Assembly (NCBI RefSeq): GCF_037126465.1
Contig: NC_088210.1
Location: 9,818,011 to 9,882,010, forward strand
DNA from: Ornithodoros turicata
Taxonomy: Eukaryota; Arthropoda; Arachnida; Ixodida; Argasidae
Direction: 5' to 3'
Length of the DNA: 64,000 nucleotides
The notes under the pieces were generated by a model that was not told the origin of the DNA, searched no databases, and saw only the letters and a program-made list of their open reading frames with translations. Position 1 is the first letter of the stretch. Every line of letters begins with the position of its first letter. Made by a program: the position numbers and the translations under genes. Of the stretch, positions 44,194 through 54,483 are shown piece after piece.

Positions 44194-45619
44194 CTGACAG
44201 TTCAATTTTTATTCCTTCCCGTAAGCGCCTGGGAATGCCGCCGGATCGTTGCTATATGTCGTAACGTTCACGATATAGTTTTGAGTCAAGTTTTTAATAG
44301 AGCGAGGTGGTATTGTCTGTGCATTCCGCAAGGGAGCTTCTCTCCAATTTTAGAGGTAACGTGCCGAAACGTCACTTATAGTGCGTACAGTCACTTCTGC
44401 ACTAGAAAGCCTATACTGTATATACTAGATATTGTGGTAACTCACTGGTTTCGTGATGCGAGGAAATCTATAAAACGTCTATCGTCTATCAACATCTATC
44501 AACACTACGACTCCACTGGCTGACCGGCGTTCTGGCATTGCAAAGATCGCCCTACACGAGCGAGATGGAGGTGTCAGGAGTCTATTGCATGCTTCTGGAA
44601 ACACAGCAATTTGCAGTGCAGTGTGTGTAGCGCGCCTGATTTCACAAAAACGTCACCTTGGAAGAAACAGCGCGACAACAGCACAAGACTTCATCTCCTT
44701 TTTTGTTTTTTGTTTTGTTTTCTCGGAGTAGCAGAACTTGTCAGGTGACAAGTTCAACCTCTCCGTATTATTTTTAGTCCGTCCAACTCCAACTTCATCC
44801 AGGCACTTCTCATTTTGACAAACGCTTTGTCTGCCGAAGTGTGTATATTCCACATATTTCTTTTTGCTCACAAATCTAGGTGATACACGTGAAATGTCGT
44901 CGAAGCGAACAAATGATAATTAAGTACCGGCCAACGACCACTCGGCCAATGCGACTGTCTTTCTCTCTCTCTTTTTTTTTTATGTCCTTATTATCTTCTG
45001 TTTGCCTCGCAGTCTATAAAAAAGTTGCTGTCAGTGAATCTCTCTCGTCCTTTATTCACCGTTAGATATCCTCCAAGTAGTAGTGCTGTTACGTCCTTTC
45101 ATTATTGGGCGTCGGATACACAGAGGAGAAGAGCAGCCAAGGCTGTCTCGCCAGGTGCATCCATGAATGGCTTTTGTGCGGCCCGTTCCTTATCATCGGA
45201 GTCAACAGCGCGTATACATGGCTTCCGGCACAACTTAATCCGTTCACATTCTAACGAATCCTTCATTGAATCTTCTCAGAAAACGCCGGTGCCTCCGCGT
45301 CCGAGAAACAAGGCTCACAGAGTCAGAGAAGTGGCGGCATTGACGTGGAATTTTTTTTTCTTTTTTTCTTTTCTCAGAAGAAAGTACAAAGCTATAGTTT
45401 AGGTCAGCATCGCGAACAGAGCCCTTATCCTTTTACGTAAGCTGGCCGTTAACATTTTTTTTTTTTAAAGTTATATAGCGAGAGAAACTTCGCATCGGTT
45501 GTTATAATTGAGGATTTTTCCAGCAAACTCCTTCTCCTCCGTACACTTAAAAGAAGAAGAAGAAGAAGAAGAAGAAAAAGAAGGATCTGGGAACAGTCAC
45601 AGACGTTCACCGAATTATA
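44194..45619. other. No gene recognised; (GAA)n tract
   Basis: (GAA)n at about 45551-45575 and poly(T) runs at 45352-45375 and 45455. Short frames only. Confidence 0.4.
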
Positions 45620-45868
45620 CACTCTTAAAAATGAAATTCACCACATAGCACGCTCCTACCCAACCATCATCTCGAATGATATCGTTATCTGCACTGATTT
45701 GTTGAAAACGAGAGGCGTACGCCTTTTCTGTGGCAATTATCAACAGCATAAGTGTCACAAAAAAGGCGTACGCCTCCCGTTTTCAACAAATCAGGGCACA
45801 TAACGATATCATTCGAGATGATGGTTGGGTAGGAGCGTGCTATGTGGTGAATTTCATTTTTAAGAGTG
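45620..45868. mobile_element. Type A foldback MITE, complete, TA/TA
   Basis: The 249-bp copy has matched changes in both arms: GAAATTCACCACATAG on the left with CTATGTGGTGAATTTC on the right, and CCTACCCAACC with GGTTGGGTAGG. Confidence 0.93.
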
Positions 45869-46099
45869 TACGCGCTGCGCAAACTATTATCACAAATCAT
45901 AGGGTTATCGTATCTCATTCGTAGAAAGATGGGGGCGTACGTACGCCTTATTTTGAGTCAATTATCATTTTGCCACATTGGCACAAAAAGGCATACGCCC
46001 ACTCTCTCTCCCTCTTCGACTCAGAAGCGATATCCTTATCATTCGTGGTAATGGTTGGCGTAGAGCGTGCTACGCGGTGAAGTTCTATTTTTAGATTGC
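45869..46099. mobile_element. Type B foldback MITE, left end missing
   Basis: It starts at CGCGCTGCGCAAACTATTAT right after the type A terminus and ends TTTTTAGATTG. The core has a duplicated GTAC (GGGGGCGTACGTACGCC). Confidence 0.78.
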
Positions 46100-47514
46100 A
46101 ACAACCCCCCCCCCCCCCACACACACACACACGTAAATACTTAAGAAAAAGGCCACGAGAAGCCCAGGAAGCCAGCAGATACGAACGTCACCCTCCACCC
46201 CACCTCCTTGCGGAGTCCCAACGCCACCGCTGAGCTCAGAACCCCAATCCAATCCCTGTTTACCATCATTATGTTATCACGCTTCTCTTATCAGTCTCTA
46301 TCACGCATATACCTTTCCGCGCGATACGAGCGCCTCGATCGAGCAAAACATTTATCACCCGTATATAGTGAAAGTGAAACTGGAAATCTCTCGGAAGGAA
46401 AGATGCTTGACGCACGCAAAAATATTACTTCTAGAACGGAAATCAATTATCAAGATCCACTTTCCCGACTTTGTATGGGCGCCCAGCGGGCATCTGGGGC
46501 TGAAGCTCGACGCACTATATGCAACCGCCTCTCACGGTGATTCCGGGATTTCTTTCGCCACTTCTTTACATTGCACGGAAAGTGGTTTGTTCCATCCCGG
46601 AAAGTGTCCGGCGCATCTCTTTCCGTCTCTCGTCGGTGCACGATTCAAGGTCAACGAGAAGATTCCCGACCGACGGACCCTGCCTTCACCTGACTCAGTG
46701 TCACTGACATCCTCCTCGAACGGGTGCCGCGCTCGGACACCATACATCACTCGGACGGACAATAAAGAAGACACTTGGAAGGAGATGGCATCCTTTTTGG
46801 GGCAACGCCTTGTCTCTTCAGTTATGTCATCATAATTTTTAGGGGGGTTTCTTTGCTTTATTTTTTTTTTTTTTCGGCTGACGAGTGGGCGGCGGAGGGT
46901 AACTTCACAAGTACGCGTCGCAGGTAACACAGACTACTGTACAAACAGGCGTTCAACAGGATTTTTATCTCATCTTCTTAAGGTACCGTGCAGGGAGACG
47001 CTTTGGAAACTGGTCGTGCAGTTCATTGAGGTACCGATTTTTACGTCGTAAAAAAGCATTGACTCCGATGCTCGCAAATGAGCAGCTCGCAGCTTCGTGG
47101 AGGAGATATTCACGCTACATAAAGTCAGACTGACCGTTGGTGGCATTTGTCCTGACGCGCATTAAGAATGTTAAAGGTCGCGTTTGGGTAATTTACGATG
47201 ATGCGAGGGCACGATAGGTGTTGCTTCGAAAAAACAAAAACAAAACAAAAAAACTTCGCGATGCCGCAATAATATTTCGAAACTTTTACTCGCCGTCCCT
47301 GAGCCCGACGTCAATCGACCCTTCTCGACCAGACTCTCTGTTTGAATAGCTGGACGGCGCACTCGAAAACACAATCATGCAAAAACGAAGTCCCTTCAGA
47401 AACGACACAGCCGGAGAGAGAGAGAAAAAAAAACATAGTTTAAAACTATATAGCATCCGATGAGAACAACACTGCGAAGATTTTCCGTCTATACGTATTC
47501 CACGAGACACCCAC
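46100..47514. other. No supported gene; probable intron downstream of 47515
   Basis: A C run and (CA)n lie at 46105-46131. Overlapping frames of 110-155 codons (46208-46930) run on both strands without recognisable domains. Confidence 0.35.
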
Positions 47515-47606
47515 CTGTTGTCGTCTTGGTAGTACAGGGTGTCCCCCGAGGAGCAATCCACAGGTGGACATGAACGGCACAGCGAAAGCAGAGAGAGAGA
47601 TTTTTC
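47515..47606 (-). other. Candidate first exon downstream of a TATA promoter
   Basis: Read on the minus strand, the segment after the TATA box contains a CT-rich leader, an ATG in CCGTTCATGT, and a good donor AACAG|GTGGGT at 47515/47514. The ATG frame to the donor is 19 codons and does not look like a signal peptide. An alternative frame gives CRSCPPVDCSSG before the donor, which recalls a Cys-rich module. I cannot choose between 5' UTR and coding exon. Confidence 0.3.
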
Positions 47607-47675
47607 GGATGTGAGTGCGCTTCACGTTTAAATAGCGAACGGATAGCGCCGGCGGCGACCATCCCTCTCCATTGG
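47607..47675 (-). promoter_or_regulatory. Candidate minus-strand core promoter (CCAAT + TATTTAAA)
   Basis: On the minus strand a GCCAATGG box (47671-47675) lies about 40 bp upstream of TATTTAAA (47627-47634), followed by an ACTCACATCC region where transcription could start. The upstream 100 bp are GC-rich with GCCGCC motifs. The TATA-to-donor order fits a short first exon. Confidence 0.4.
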
Positions 47676-48398
47676 CTGCCTCGGCCGCTCCGGGGGGAGA
47701 GGAGGAAATAACTCTCTGCGGGGATTTAGTCAGGAGCCCAAAATAAAGGCGGCATCTTCCGGCCGGTCAGGGTGACCGTACGGCAGACGTCAACCACTCA
47801 AGTGGAACACACACACACACAGATTCGAATTAATACGGGGCAATGTGTGACCCCGTGACTGCCTTTGAAAAGATCTTACATGATTTCCTTCTTTCGCAGA
47901 TAACAGTCTACCGGGGGTTCCACGAATAACCAGGAAGCACCACGGTACCGTGCGCGTGCTGCTGGGTTAAGGGAATTCGCGCATTTAACACTTGACTGCG
48001 CTACGCGTTTTTTGTCCCGTATATATAAACGGACATTCGTATATATAAAAAGCGCGTCGGATCTTTTAGCGGCCGTGAACTCTTGTGCGATACATCGATG
48101 CACCTCGCCTTCGATCTTGTCGACACTTTCTGATAAGCTTAAGTATCTGTCTATCGTGCCGCCTCTGATCTTGACAGGGCCCATAAACTCCGCAACCTTT
48201 TTTTTCGTTTTTGCTTTTTACTACTTGGGTCTATTTCCACGACGACTGAAACAGAGATAATGTGTGCTCGTGATATTTAACTATCGCTGGTCTCTCGCTC
48301 ACGCTTGCCACATTGATCGAGTTCGCTGTGGTTCTTCAGTAGACACACAAACACACACAAAAAAAACAGTTACAAGTTGAAAGTAATTGAACCGATTG
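47676..48398. other. No gene; paired TATATAAA motifs
   Basis: GTATATATAAACGGACATTC and GTATATATAAAAAGCG occur 23 bp apart at 48019-48053, an imperfect direct repeat with TATA-like content on the plus strand. A (CA)n tract lies at 47808-47821. Confidence 0.4.
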
Positions 48399-48550
48399 TA
48401 TCTCATTATGGCCGAAGTCTCATTACGGCCGATGTCTCAATACGGCCGATAATCCTTTAATCCCCAAGTGTCTCATTACTGCCAAAGTCTCAATACGGCC
48501 GAAGGTAGTCTCATTACGGCCGAAGATGTCTCATAACGGCCAAAAGTCAA
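48399..48550 (+). repeat. Degenerate 17-18-bp minisatellite
   Basis: The motif GTCTCATTACGGCCGAA is repeated about seven times with substitutions (ATTATGGCCGAA, AATACGGCCGA, ATTACTGCCAAA, ATAACGGCC). One spacer (TAATCCTTTAATCCCC) interrupts the array. Confidence 0.8.
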
Positions 48551-49305
48551 AATGTGTATTGTAACGTGCATTGACATGCAATGTTGCCAGCCAGGTATGG
48601 ATATACATTCCAGAGTGTATAAGCCATGCGGTGTGCCCTTAGGGCCCTTATCATATATATACACACATTGTGAGACAATCAGTATGTTATCATACCACAG
48701 CACAATGCAGCATATTGTGTAATGTGTACACCCCAAAGGTAGTGTTGATGTTGCTGTGAAGCAGCAGGCTACTTTGTGGAGTGCTAGGAACCAGGGTTGG
48801 TTCGCGGTTTACAGGGATAATTTAAGCGCTGATGTCATCGAATCATATGTCTTTATTGCGGGTGTGTTCAATCTATCCCAGTTATTTCTCGTTCTAGACG
48901 ACTACGTAAATATAAGCGTTCCATTTGAGCACCCAATGAAAGGCTAACGACGTTATTCCTGCTTGAAAAGAAAAAGGAAAGAACCAAGACGTTGGGATTC
49001 CGTGCTGTTTCCGGTGAGCCACGTCCTGTACTGCTTTCCAGCCTGGTTGAAAAGTACTTGTTGTTTTCCCACCTGGAACATAAACATACTATAGAGCGTA
49101 CGTAATGTTCGCCAGCCCCTAATTTTAGTGCATTTCACCAATTTCAAGGCCACGCGAAAATTTTGCGATATCAAGGTATGCTCTGATAACGAACCTTATT
49201 CTCGCAGTCGGTTGTACAGGTTAATACGGACTATACTTTGCGGCACAGGCAATGTGCAGTGTCGTTTTCTTTCCTTTTCTTCTTCTTCTTTTTGCAAGCC
49301 TAATA
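48551..49305. other. No gene recognised
   Basis: Non-repetitive DNA with frames below 80 codons. A CTTCTTCTTCTT tract is near 49278. Confidence 0.4.
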
Positions 49306-49662
49306 CACTCTGAAAACAGAGCTTCACCGCATAACACGCTCATAGCCAACCGTCATCCCGATTCCCGAATGACAACGTTCTCTCCCTTGATTTGATGAAA
49401 ACGGGCGGCGTACGCCATTTTTGTGGCAGTTGTAAACTGCATAATGCCAAAAACTTAAAAATGAACCTCACCACAAAGCGCGCCCCTAGCCAACCATCAT
49501 CCTGAATGGCATCGTTGTCGCCCCTTATTTGTTGAAAACGGGAGGCGTACGCCATTTTTGTACCACCTTATGCAGCGCATAAGTGGTACAAAAAAGGCGT
49601 ACGCCTCCCGTTTTCAGCAAATTAGGGTCGAGAAAGATTTCATTCGGGAAGACGGTTGGCTA

Positions 49663-49917
49663 CACTCTAAAAACAGAACTTCACTTCATAGCACGCTGTG
49701 CGCCAACCATTGTAGCGAATGATATGGTTATCGCTTCTGATTCGAAGAGAGAGGTGGGCGTACGCCTTTTTGTGGAAATTTGGATATTTGAAATTGTCAC
49801 AAAAAGGCGTACGCCCCCCCCCCCCCCTCTCTCTTCGAATCAGAAGCGATAACTCTATCATTCTTGGCAATGGTTGGAGCACAGCGTGCTATGCGGTGAA
49901 GTTCTGTTTTTAGACTG
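49663..49917. mobile_element. Type B foldback MITE, TA/TA, nested
   Basis: 255 bp, CACTCTAAAAACAGAAC to GTTTTTAGACTG. The right core is followed by a C run (about 49815-49827). Confidence 0.88.
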
Positions 49918-49919
49918 TA

Positions 49920-50168
49920 CAGTCTTAAAAAGGAACTTCACCGCATAGCACGCTCCTAGCCAACCATCATCTCGAATGACATCGCTCTTTCCCCTGATTT
50001 GTTGCAAACGGGAGGCGTACGCCCTTTCTGTGACACTTATGCAGTTCATAACTGTCATAAAAAATGGCGTACGCCTCCCGTTTTCAGCAGATCAGGGCAG
50101 ATAGCGGTATTATGCGAGATGATTATTAGCTAGGAGCGTGCTATGCTGTGAAGTCATTACTAAGAGTG
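49920..50168. mobile_element. Type A foldback MITE, TA/TA, nested beside type B
   Basis: 249 bp, CAGTCTTAAAAAGGAAC to CATTACTAAGAGTG. It shares a TA with the type B neighbour, so one probably entered the other's flanking TA. Confidence 0.88.
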
Positions 50169-50269
50169 TAGGAACGTGCTATCCGGTGAAGTTCATTTTT
50201 AAGAGTGCATGACTCGGCTCAACAGTTGGAGCAGAACGTGTTATGAAGTGAAGTTCTATTTTTAGAGTG

Positions 50270-51129
50270 TACAAGCCTGGTGCCAACAAGCATTTTTATA
50301 TTTCAAATTCGCCTTTCTTTCTTCTTTTTTTTTTTTTGTTAGTTGCTAAGGCACGTAATGATGATGATGATGATGATGGTAGCAGAAAAAATACGGAGGT
50401 AGAGGCATATCATGTTGTTGTGGATGGACACTGCGCACTTGTCGACATGCTCGTATTTCTCTGCGTATGTAACATTAATCCCGCGCGCTCCTCGCCAAAC
50501 ACATTACGTCTACAATGTGTGGCGGTGTTCCTTTTCATATATTTTTTTTTATTTCCTTCCGTTGGGGGGGCAATGTCTACTCCCGGTGGGGGACAGCGCC
50601 TAACCTTGAGTCTGGCCACCATTACGGGCACGAATCCGGTATGGCTCTCCTTTCCTTATCCGCAAGGCTATTATTTGAGAGCCTTTGAACCCCGGACGAA
50701 GGAGGAGGGTGGCCTCTCGGACTTCTATCCGCCGTGCGCTTTCGAAAACGAGCGTCCGTGTTTCGCCAAAAAAACCGGAACAAAAGAGTCTTTTTTTCTT
50801 TTTTTTTTTACCATGTCCGGTTAAGTACATGACGAGCTCGGATTTTATATGTCGGAAAACAATCTGTTGTTCGTCCGTTGACCGAATATAAGACCCTTAT
50901 CTTTGTGAAGGAGCCCCTTTTCCTGTATTTCTTCTTAATTTTCTGTGTCTCTGCTGGTTTATCTTTCTTTCTGTTTTGCTTTTGGGAATATCAAGCCTAC
51001 ATCGTGGCTAACCTTTCCCTTCGTTTTCTTTTTTTATCAGCATTAAACATATCCCCCCTTACCCTTGTTGCACCCCTACTTTTTGTTAATTGAGCGAATT
51101 TTAAGAGGCACATTTCGAGCAAGAGTTGG
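50270..51129. other. No supported gene
   Basis: A 185-codon plus frame (50267-50824) starts in the MITE terminus and runs through poly(T) and (GAT)n tracts, so it is not credible as a whole. (GAT)n lies at 50359-50379. Confidence 0.4.
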
Positions 51130-51408
51130 CACGCTCTTAGAAATGAACTTCACCGCATAGCACGCTCCTGGCCAACCATCATGTCGAATGATATCATTAT
51201 CTGCCCTGATTTGTTGAAAATGGGAGGTCTGCGCCTTTTTGTGACACTTGTGCTGTTCAGAATTGTATGTATGTACATTATGTGCTGTATTATGGCTACA
51301 AAATAGGCTCCGCCTCCCGTTTTCAACAAATCAGGGACGAGAACGTTGTCATTCGGGATGATGGTTGGCTAGGAGAGTGCCATGTGGCGAAGTTCATTTT
51401 CAAGAGTG
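51130..51408. mobile_element. Hybrid A/D foldback MITE
   Basis: The left half is type A (GGGAGGTCTGCGCC, GTGACACTTGTGCTG). After a 35-bp non-MITE spacer (TATGTATGTACATTATG) the right half is type D (CTACAAAATAGGCTCCGCC, GACGAGAACGTTGTCATTC). The two arms are no longer complementary at the core. Confidence 0.85.
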
Positions 51409-51925
51409 TAAAGCAGAACGTTATGTGTACCTCCGCGTTGGCGTCTGATTGGGTGCTACAATTCTTCTGATGACGTAACAACGGATAGAGGTGTCTGGAT
51501 GGCGGTGCGTCTAATCACCCGTATGGGAAAAAAGTGCGTTTTTGTATTAACGCTGCACACGTTATGAAGGGGAAGTACTGAACAATAAATTGTAAATAGT
51601 ATTATGAAGCGTAGAAGAACAATATTACATCTATTACACCCGTAACTAAATACATGCAGATAGGAGTTCTTACCTCCTTTAACCTTTAACCTCCTTTTCG
51701 TCTTTTTTTCTTTTTCCCTATCAAGCTCGTTTTCCTTAGCTCTTTTAAGGCAAGTGCCTCAGGACGAGAGCCGCCGATATTACGAACACAGACTGTTCTT
51801 TTTCATTGGCCCTTACTACCCATTTCCTTACTAGTTCACTGGAGTTTCTACCCTTCTTTTTCATGGCACAGTCCCTCGAATCATAGAAGGCTACACTGTA
51901 AGAAAAGAACTAAAACTGACCCCTA
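51409..51925. other. No gene recognised
   Basis: AT-rich DNA with no frame above 70 codons. A pyrimidine-rich tract lies at 51690-51720. Confidence 0.4.
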
Positions 51926-52395
51926 CACTCTAACAAGAGAACTTCTCGGCACAGCACGCTCTGCGCCAACCATGACCACAAAACGATAGGGTTATCGCTT
52001 CTGATTCGAACAGAGTGGAGGGCGTACGCCTTTTTGTGTCAATTACCATATATCCAAATTGACACAAGATAGTGGTGGTGCTGGTGAAAGGGCTCGCCGT
52101 TGTCGGCCTCACATAGGTGGGCAACGTCACGACTGACGCCCTGGGAGAATGTGCGTCCTGGGCCGACTTCTAAGGGAACTGTGCCGCCATATGTCTGAAA
52201 GCGTCTGAGGAAAACCCAGGAAAAACCCCAGACAGCACTGCAGCCGGCACCGGGACTCGAACCCGGTTACCTCCCAGTCTCGACACAAAAAGGCGTACGC
52301 CACCCGGTGTCCCCGAATCAGAAGCGACAACCCTATCATTCGCTGCAAAGGTTGGCGCAGGGCGTGCTATGCGGTGAAGCTCTGTTTTTAGAGTG
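51926..52395. mobile_element. Type B foldback MITE split by a SINE
   Basis: The left half (CACTCTAACAAGAGAAC to CCAAATTGACACAA) and right half (GACACAAAAAGGCGTACGCC to GTTTTTAGAGTG) are separated by the SINE at 52068-52281. The insertion lies in the loop. Confidence 0.88.
52068..52281 (-). mobile_element. 5'-truncated tRNA-derived SINE
   Basis: The tail is GGTGGTGCTGGTG and the B box GGTTCGAGTCC is present, but the A box is missing. The 5' end stops at CTCCCAGTCTC. A duplication GACACAA flanks it (52061-52067 and 52282-52288). Confidence 0.85.
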
Positions 52396-52484
52396 CACGC
52401 AGAGAAATATCGTTATCATTTCCTGATTTCGCAGAAAGCGTCGGGCGTACGCCTTCTTGTGACAACTAACATCGTTACATACAT

Positions 52485-53000
52485 TGTGAACACAGAACCC
52501 TCAACGCGTACAGCACGCTCTGTCCCAACCATTGCCACGAGTGATAGGAGTATCCCTCCCCCCCCCCGAACGGGACGGGGGGGGGCGTACACTCTTAAAA
52601 ATGAACTTCACCTCATAGCACGCTCCTAGCCAACCATCATCTCGAGTGATATCGTTATCTGCCCTGATTTGTTGAAAACGGGAGGCGTACGCCTTTTCTG
52701 TGACAATTATGAACAGCATAAGTGTCACAAAAAGGCGTACGCCTCTCGTTTTCAACAAATCAGGCCAGATACCGATATCATTCGAGATGATGGTTGGCTA
52801 GGAGCGTGCTATGAGGTGAAGTTCATTTTTAAGAGTGTACGAATTTTGGGGGAAATTTCGATACATGATAATTGGATAAGTGCTAAAAAAAGATGAACGG
52901 CGTCCACTTTTCCTCTTTCTTCTACTCAGAAGCGATAACCCTATCAATCGTGCCAATGGTTGGCGCACGTGCTATACGGCAAAGCTGTGTATTTAAGGCT
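52485..53000. mobile_element. Type B foldback MITE with a type A copy in its core
   Basis: Left arm CAACGCGTACAGCACGC to GGGGGGGGCG, then TA, the type A insertion, TA, and the right side CGAATTTTGGGGG, CAGAAGCGATAACC to TGTGTATTTAAGG. The insertion used the central TA of GGCGTACGCC. A short type A remnant (52396-52484) precedes it. Confidence 0.75.
52590..52837. mobile_element. Type A foldback MITE, complete, TA/TA, nested
   Basis: 248 bp with matched arm changes (CACCTCATAGCAC and GTGCTATGAGGTG; GCCAGATACCGATATC only on the right). Confidence 0.92.
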
Positions 53001-53429
53001 CTAACACTTTGCTCTCCCCGACGAACTCATGCAACCTCTACGCATCTCCACCCTTCATCCCCTATCCTCCATCCGTCTTTCTTTTTTCTCTCTTCTTCTT
53101 CTTCTTCTTTTTTTTTTTTTTTTGCTATAGTCGTGACGAAGACGCCCACTTCTGCGTGGCCAACATCGTCGAGCCGATCATGCCATTACCCCTCTCGGTT
53201 TTGAACGCGTAAGTATCACAAAAAGATGTACTCCTCCGGTTTGCAGCAAATCCGGAAACAGAATGTCATTCGGAATTATGGTCGGCTAGGAGCGTGTGAT
53301 GCGGTGAAGTTTTGTTTCAGGAGTGAGCATAACGTGCTAAGTACTAATCGTTGTTCAGGATGATACCATGCACTCTGACTTCTGTGTAGAGGTCGGAATG
53401 TTTACGTCGATGTAAAGTGTTCAGAAACG
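53001..53429. other. (CTT)n tract and a MITE right-arm remnant
   Basis: CTTCTTCTTCTTC followed by poly(T) lies at 53091-53124. At 53210-53327 a type A right half is seen (GTATCACAAAAAGATGTACT to GAAGTTTTGTTTCAGGAGTG). Confidence 0.65.
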
Positions 53430-53677
53430 CACCCTTAGAAATGAACTTCACCGCATAGCACGCTCCAAGCCAACCATAATTTCGAATGATATCATTATCA
53501 GACCTGGTTCGTTGAAAACGGGAGGCGTACGCCTTTTTGTGACAATTATGAACAGCATAAGTGTCACAAAAAAGGCATACGCCTCCCGTTTTCAACAAAT
53601 CAGGGCAGATAACGATATGATTCGAGATTATAGTTGCCTAGGTGCGTGCTATGTGGTGAAGTTCATTTTTAAGGGTG
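53430..53677. mobile_element. Type A foldback MITE, complete, CG/CG
   Basis: 248 bp, CACCCTTAGAAATG to TTTTTAAGGGTG. The terminal T>C change is shared by both ends (CACCC and GGGTG). Flanking dinucleotides are CG on both sides. Confidence 0.92.
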
Positions 53678-53680
53678 CGT

Positions 53681-54222
53681 ATACTCTAAAACGGAGTTTT
53701 AGCACGCTCCTACACTCTAAAAATAGAACTTCACCGCTTAGCACGCTGTGGGCCAACCATTGCCACGAATGATAGGGTTATCGTTTCTGAATCGAAGAAA
53801 GAGGTGGGCGTACGCCTTTTTGTGGCAATTTGGATATATGAAAATGCCACAAAAAGGCGTACGCCCCCCCCTCTCTCTCGCTCATCGAATCAGAAGCGAT
53901 AACCCTATCATTCGTGGCAATGGTTGGCGCACAGCGTGCTATGCGGTGAAGTTCTGTTTTTAGAATGTATAGCCAAACACCATCCCGAACGACACCGTTC
54001 TCGTTTGTTTTGTTTGTTGAAAACGGGGGGCGTACGCCTTTTCTGTACCAATTATGCTGTATAATTCGTTTCATGATAAGTTCATTTTTAAGAGTGCACA
54101 TAATTATCACAAAAAGGCGTACACCTCTCGTTTTCTGCAAATGAGGGGACGGAACAATATCATATTCGGGATACCTGGTGGGCTAGGAGCGTGCTATGCG
54201 GTGAAGTTCACTTTTAAGACTG
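53681..54222. mobile_element. Type A foldback MITE split by type B in its arm
   Basis: TACTCTAAAACGGAGTTTTA then GCACGCTCC-TA, the type B insertion, TA-GCCAAACACCATCCC and on to the right terminus TTTTAAGACTG. Removal restores GCACGCTCCTAGCCAA exactly. The loop also holds a solo type A right end (AAGTTCATTTTTAAGAGTG at about 54079). Confidence 0.85.
53713..53967. mobile_element. Type B foldback MITE, complete, TA/TA, nested
   Basis: 255 bp, CACTCTAAAAATAGAAC to GTTTTTAGAATG, core GGCGTACGCC. The host arm gives exact boundaries. Confidence 0.92.
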
Positions 54223-54227
54223 TGGTA

Positions 54228-54483
54228 CACTCTCAGCACATAACTTCACCGCATAGCACGACGTCCACCAACCACTGCTACGAACGATAAGGTGATCGCT
54301 TCTCATTTCACGTGAGTGAGAGCGGCGTACTCTTTTTTTTTTGTAGCAATTATCATGTATCCAAATTGCGACAAAAAGGCGTACGCCCCCGCTTTCAACG
54401 AATCAGGTCAGATGTCAACGATATCATTCGAGATGATGATTGACTAGGAGCGTGCTATGCAGTGAAGTCCATTTTTAAGGGTG
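54228..54483. mobile_element. Hybrid B/A foldback MITE
   Basis: The left arm and loop are type B (AACGATAAGGTGATCGCTTC, ATTATCATGTATCCAAATTG). After the core GGCGTACGCC the right arm is type A (CTTTCAACGAATCAGG, CGATATCATTCGAG to TTTTTAAGGGTG). The crossover is at the shared core. Confidence 0.85.

Larger units (their letters stand above)
49453..50207. mobile_element. Type A foldback MITE (second level), split
   Basis: Both inner arms carry GTACCAC (TTTTTGTACCACC on the left, GGTGGTAC-type AAGTGGTACAAAAA on the right) where other copies have GTGACA. The change is private and symmetric. The right terminus after the insertions reads GTGAAGTTCATTTTTAAGAG. Confidence 0.8.
49306..50269. mobile_element. 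Four-level nest of foldback MITEs
   Basis: The outermost left arm (49306-49451, CACTCTGAAAACAGAGC) and outermost right arm (50218-50269, GAAGTTCTATTTTTAGAGTG) bracket a second type A element, 49453-49660 plus 50169-50207. That in turn is split at GGTTGGC-TA-GGAACG by a type B copy (49663-49917) and a type A copy (49920-50168) placed side by side. Each junction falls at TA or in the core loop. Confidence 0.75.

Noticed and set aside
48019..48053. Twin TATATAAA motifs as a promoter pair
   Set aside because: They are a short imperfect direct repeat with no other promoter elements or exon in range.
50267..50824. 185-codon plus-strand frame
   Set aside because: It starts at a MITE end and passes through poly(T) and (GAT)n tracts. 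No conserved segment was recognised.
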